Shown here in pieces: positions 61,264 to 64,000 of a stretch of 64,000 nt of DNA; position 1 is the first letter of the stretch; each line of letters starts with the position of its first letter. A program made the position numbers and the translations under genes. The DNA lies in assembly GCA_025358255.1 (NCBI GenBank), contig JANYKC010000057.1, positions 111,126 through 175,125 on the forward strand. The letters are read 5' to 3'. The notes below the pieces were generated by a model, which saw nothing but the letters and a program-made list of their open reading frames with translations, made no database searches and had not been told where the DNA came from. The DNA is from Spirochaetaceae bacterium. GTDB taxonomy: Bacteria > Spirochaetota > Spirochaetia > Treponematales > Rectinemataceae.

Positions 61264-62300
61264 TGAAGCGGTTCCTCTTCATCCTGATGGCCCTCTTCCT
61301 CCTTCTCGCCGGTGGCGCCGGCCTGGAGCTGAAGCAGGGGATCGTCAAACTGGTCATCGACGAGACCAGCGCCCGGGTCTCGATCTACAAGCTTGTCGAC
61401 ATTGCGAAAGGACGCTACGAGTCCCTTCTCTTCGACCAGGATCCGCGGACGAGTTATGCGACATTGACCTTCGAGGGCAAACAGGCCAAGCTCGGCGATT
61501 CCGCGGAATACCGATTCTCCGTAAAGCAGATAGAGGGAGGAGCCAGGATCGAATTCCGTTCCGCCTCGTGCGTGGTCACCGAGGACCTGCTTTTTGTCGG
61601 GTCCGACTCGGCCGCCCTTGCCGACGGCATGCTTCTCAAATACAAGATGGAGAACGTCTCCCAGCGTGACGCCGCGATCGGGATACGGCTCCTCCTGGAC
61701 ACCTGGCTGGGGGAGAAAAGCCTCCAGCATTTTCGCACCGACAAGCGGCCCAAGGTGGCGGAAGAGCTTGCCCTCGAGGCCCGAAGCACGGACGCCTGGA
61801 TATCCAGTCCGGGAGACCGGGCCGACCTCATGGTCGTGCTGGGCGGGAACGGCCTCGTTCGTCCCGAACAGGTCGTTTTCGCCAACTGGAAGCGCTTGAA
61901 CGACGAACCCTGGGGCATGGATGCGATACCTGGACGGAGTTTCACCCTTCTTCCCTACTCGGTGAACGACTCCGCGATCGCCCTCTATTGGCAGGCCACG
62001 ATGGTAGCCAAGGGCTCGAGCAGGGAAATCAGCCTCGTCCTCGGTTCCTTCAACGAGAAAGGATATCCGCTGAAGGCCGCCGGCACCGACGACAGCACCG
62101 CGGCGCTTTTCGCGAAAAGCGTCCTGACCGCCGCATCGCTGGATTCAGTGCAGTCGATGCAGTCTGACCTTGTCATCGCACGCGACCTTGTGGCCAACAT
62201 CGACCAGGCCTTGGCCTCCGGCAAACCGCTGACGGCAGAACAGATAGCCGCCTGGCGAAAGATCCTCGAAACCCTCGAGGAGCGCAAGAAGGGATATTAG
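61260..62300 (+). CDS. exported protein of unknown function
   Basis: A 346-residue protein with a signal peptide (MMKRFLFILMALFLLLAGGAGLE, cleavage near 20). The mature part is beta-rich (VKLVIDETSARVSIYKLVDI, YRFSVKQIEGGARIEFRS, DLLFVGSDSAALADGMLLKYKMENVS) with a helical C-terminus. ATG 61260 overlaps the previous stop (ATGATG), with GGGAGG six bases upstream, indicating coupling. No family is recognised. Confidence 0.72.
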   Translation: MMKRFLFILMALFLLLAGGAGLELKQGIVKLVIDETSARVSIYKLVDIAKGRYESLLFDQDPRTSYATLTFEGKQAKLGDSAEYRFSVKQIEGGARIEFRSASCVVTEDLLFVGSDSAALADGMLLKYKMENVSQRDAAIGIRLLLDTWLGEKSLQHFRTDKRPKVAEELALEARSTDAWISSPGDRADLMVVLGGNGLVRPEQVVFANWKRLNDEPWGMDAIPGRSFTLLPYSVNDSAIALYWQATMVAKGSSREISLVLGSFNEKGYPLKAAGTDDSTAALFAKSVLTAASLDSVQSMQSDLVIARDLVANIDQALASGKPLTAEQIAAWRKILETLEERKKGY

Positions 62301-62306
62301 GCGCGT

Positions 62307-63401
62307 ATGGCCCGTTCCGTTCTCGATCGCGCGGCGGCTTTGGCGGCCCGGGGGAAATTCGGCGAGGCCGTAGCCCTTCTTGAACCTCAATTGCCCATCT
62401 ATCGCGAGTCCCACCGTTTCTATTTCATCCTCGGTTCCGCATGCCTGCGCTGCAATGATTCGGGCGGGGCCTGGACCTATCTCAAGCGGGCTGAGCAGCT
62501 TGAACCTTCACATCGCGACACACTCCTCCTCATCGCGGCCCTCCATCTTAGGCGAGCCGAGACGCAGAAAGCGATCGAATACTACCTTCGCGTGCTCGAG
62601 GAGCACCCCGGCGAACAGCTGGCTGCCAGGTCCCTTGCCTTCCTTAGGAGGAAGGACGCGGAGGAGAGCATCGCCCATCTCGTGGATACAGGAGCCTTCG
62701 ACCGCTTCTATCCGCGCAGCCGTGGCCTTCCCCGGTTAGTAGTCCCCCTAGGCTCGGCGATCCTGGTCGCCGCCATACTGTACTTCGGTTTTCCCCTCGC
62801 AAAGGAAATCCTCTCAGGGATCATGGTGGCGAACTCGCCTCGCCCCGAAGTGGCGGCGATTTCGCTTTCGGACGCGGAACGACTTTCGCCCGTCGAGACC
62901 GGGGGAAGCTACCGTTTCATCCTCACCGAAAAAGAGGCCCTCGCGGACTTCGAGAAGGCGAAAGCCGATTTCGAGAATTATCGGGACAATGCAGCCCTTG
63001 TGCTGCTCAATCGCCTCCTCTTGTCCAATGCATCTGGGTCGATCAAGGAAAAAGCGAGGATCCTCAAGGGTTTTGTCCGGAAACCGGATTTCCGGACAGT
63101 CAAGGACATACCGGACTATGCGGTGGTGGCGAAGTCGCCGGAGCTATACGAGGGTTGTTCTGTTGTCTGGAAGGGCAGGGCCGCGAACATCGTGGAGGAA
63201 CGGGGCATGACAAGCTTCCATTTCCTTGTTGGCTACGTGGACAAGACAAGGCTGGAAGGGATCCTGCCGGTCAGGATTACGGGCCAGAAAACCCTCGTGC
63301 CCAAGGATGCCCCCTTTGAGCTGCTGGCTATCGTGGCGCTCGACAAGGGCAACCTGGCGCTGGATGGGTCCGCGATCCACGAACTGCGCGACGGACGATA
63401 G
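62307..63401 (+). CDS. TPR-membrane protein
   Basis: A 364-residue protein. TPR-like repeats at about 5-120 (AWTYLKRAEQLEPSHRDTLLLIAALHLRRAETQKAIEYYLRVLEEHPGEQ) precede one membrane segment (about 148-170, VPLGSAILVAAILYFGFPLA) and an extracytoplasmic C-terminal half of mixed structure. It lies six bases after the previous gene. dtd starts immediately after its stop. The three genes 60076-63401 look like one envelope module. Confidence 0.75.
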   Translation: MARSVLDRAAALAARGKFGEAVALLEPQLPIYRESHRFYFILGSACLRCNDSGGAWTYLKRAEQLEPSHRDTLLLIAALHLRRAETQKAIEYYLRVLEEHPGEQLAARSLAFLRRKDAEESIAHLVDTGAFDRFYPRSRGLPRLVVPLGSAILVAAILYFGFPLAKEILSGIMVANSPRPEVAAISLSDAERLSPVETGGSYRFILTEKEALADFEKAKADFENYRDNAALVLLNRLLLSNASGSIKEKARILKGFVRKPDFRTVKDIPDYAVVAKSPELYEGCSVVWKGRAANIVEERGMTSFHFLVGYVDKTRLEGILPVRITGQKTLVPKDAPFELLAIVALDKGNLALDGSAIHELRDGR

Positions 63402-63851
63402 ATGCGCGCGGTAGTGCAGCGCGTGGCGCAGGCGCAGGTCACGGTGGGTGATGGGATGATCGGGTCGATTTCCCGGGGAATACTAGTCTATCTCGGGGTG
63501 GGGAAGGATGATCGGGATGAGGACGCCCTATGGCTTGCGGACAAGGCAGTCAACCTTCGTATGTTCGAGGATGAAGGCGGCAAGATGAACCGGTCAGTCC
63601 TGGACGAAGACGGCGAAGCACTGGTGGTTTCGCAGTTTACCCTCTTTGCCGACGCGCGCAAGGGAAGGCGACCATCGTATTCCGATGCGGCCTCCCCTGA
63701 GCTGGCCAAACCGCTGTACGAGGCTTTCATTAAAGGCCTCGAAGCCGCAGGTCTCAACGTGCAGTCCGGCCGATTTCAGGCCGAGATGGACGTTCAATGC
63801 ACAAATTCAGGCCCGGTGACAATATTGCTCGATTCAAAAAAGGCGTTCTGA
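63402..63851 (+). CDS. dtd: D-aminoacyl-tRNA deacylase
   Basis: Removes D-amino acids from tRNA. The 149-residue protein starts MRAVVQRVAQAQVTVGD and has the SQFTLFADARKGRRPSY (S-Q-F/T catalytic strand) and NSGPVTILLDS motifs (cis Gly-Pro). It begins at the base after the preceding stop. The stop at 63851 is nine bases from the IS66-like left end. Confidence 0.96.
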   Translation: MRAVVQRVAQAQVTVGDGMIGSISRGILVYLGVGKDDRDEDALWLADKAVNLRMFEDEGGKMNRSVLDEDGEALVVSQFTLFADARKGRRPSYSDAASPELAKPLYEAFIKGLEAAGLNVQSGRFQAEMDVQCTNSGPVTILLDSKKAF

Positions 63852-63860
63852 GCATCTGAC

Positions 63861-64000
63861 GTAAGCGTCAATTCTTCCACAGCTCGCCTTGGGGCCGCTG
63901 CCTTGCGATGGTAGATACCCGGAGGTATCACCATGCGAAGGACACAAGGTGAATGGGCGCAGATCGTGGCGCGTTATCGAACGAGCGGGCAGTCTATGCG
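63861..64000 (+). mobile_element. left end of an IS66-family insertion sequence
   Basis: The end begins GTAAGCGTCAATTCTTCC at 63861; IS66-family ends start with GTAA. It lies ten bases after the dtd stop, and the element runs off the window. If the insertion duplicated 8 bases as usual in IS66, the target copy would be 63853-63860. The first gene inside is the accessory protein at 63933. Confidence 0.65.
63933..64000 (+). CDS. IS66-family TnpA-like accessory protein, 3' end outside window
   Basis: The visible part reads MRRTQGEWAQIVARYRTSGQ, with a W and a W-A-Q-I-x-x-R-Y...S-G pattern like the N-terminal helix-turn-helix of IS66 accessory proteins. GGAGG sits nine bases before the ATG. Only 22 residues are visible, so the identity is inferred from that and the GTAA end upstream. 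Confidence 0.6.
   Translation, partial: MRRTQGEWAQIVARYRTSGQSM

Noticed and set aside
1..64000. tRNA, rRNA or tmRNA genes
   Set aside because: I scanned the longer gaps for T-loop and acceptor patterns and saw none; gaps are mostly under 200 bases.

Overview
The window is high-GC, densely coded bacterial chromosome from a spirochaete, most likely a free-living member of the Spirochaetales. The evidence is a very large GreA with a helical-repeat N-terminus (55545-58229), a bamA-skp-mutS neighbourhood (29180-35569) that I recall from Treponema, a rimP-nusA-infB-rbfA-truB-ribF-rpsO-pnp run (36442-46159), and many secreted or membrane TPR/HEAT proteins of a spirochaetal type. BamA, Skp and LptF/LptG show an outer membrane. 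GlgC suggests glycogen storage. The genus cannot be fixed from the sequence alone.

Layout. 1-2683: 3' part of a large surface beta-helix protein. 2745-7710: glgC, then a mitomycin-repair-type helicase/exonuclease pair (mrfA-mrfB). 7753-7851: a nested inverted repeat reaching the rlmN stop. 7848-11830: rlmN, TPR proteins, rsmD, smpB. 11831-14710: lepB, hemW, pdxY. 14733-17121: a secreted protein, a metallo-beta-lactamase-fold protein, a pentapeptide protein and a zinc-ribbon protein. 17118-21505: murI-rsgA-mutS2. 21542-22983: a NeuB-like synthase and a small zinc protein. 23330-27658: yebC-ruvC, a vWA gene relic, ruvA-ruvB-queA. 27655-28980: an unknown secreted protein and tmk. 29180-36300: bamA-skp, a STAS protein, mutS-comF. 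36442-46159: translation and RNA-decay operon. 46160-53358: M16 peptidase, dut, lptF-lptG, tgt, NlpC/P60, HEAT. 53431-59186 (minus): TPR, GreA fusion, vWA protein. 59347-63851: rpe, three envelope-type genes, dtd. 63861-64000: the left end of an IS66-family element.

The core functions are replication repair (mrfAB, mutS, mutS2, ruvCAB), translation and tRNA/rRNA modification (rlmN, rsmD, queA, tgt, truB, rsgA, rbfA, rimP, smpB) and envelope assembly (bamA, skp, lptFG, lepB). The least ordinary signals lie in gene starts and leaders. Several genes, including mrfA, ruvA and mutS, have a -10 box 6-9 bases from the ATG and no Shine-Dalgarno. ruvC has no ATG/GTG/TTG start and sits behind a hairpin. 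rimP has a strong promoter followed by an intrinsic terminator ending 7 bases before its start codon. Predicted active-site substitutions occur in signal peptidase, thymidylate kinase and a metallo-beta-lactamase-fold enzyme.
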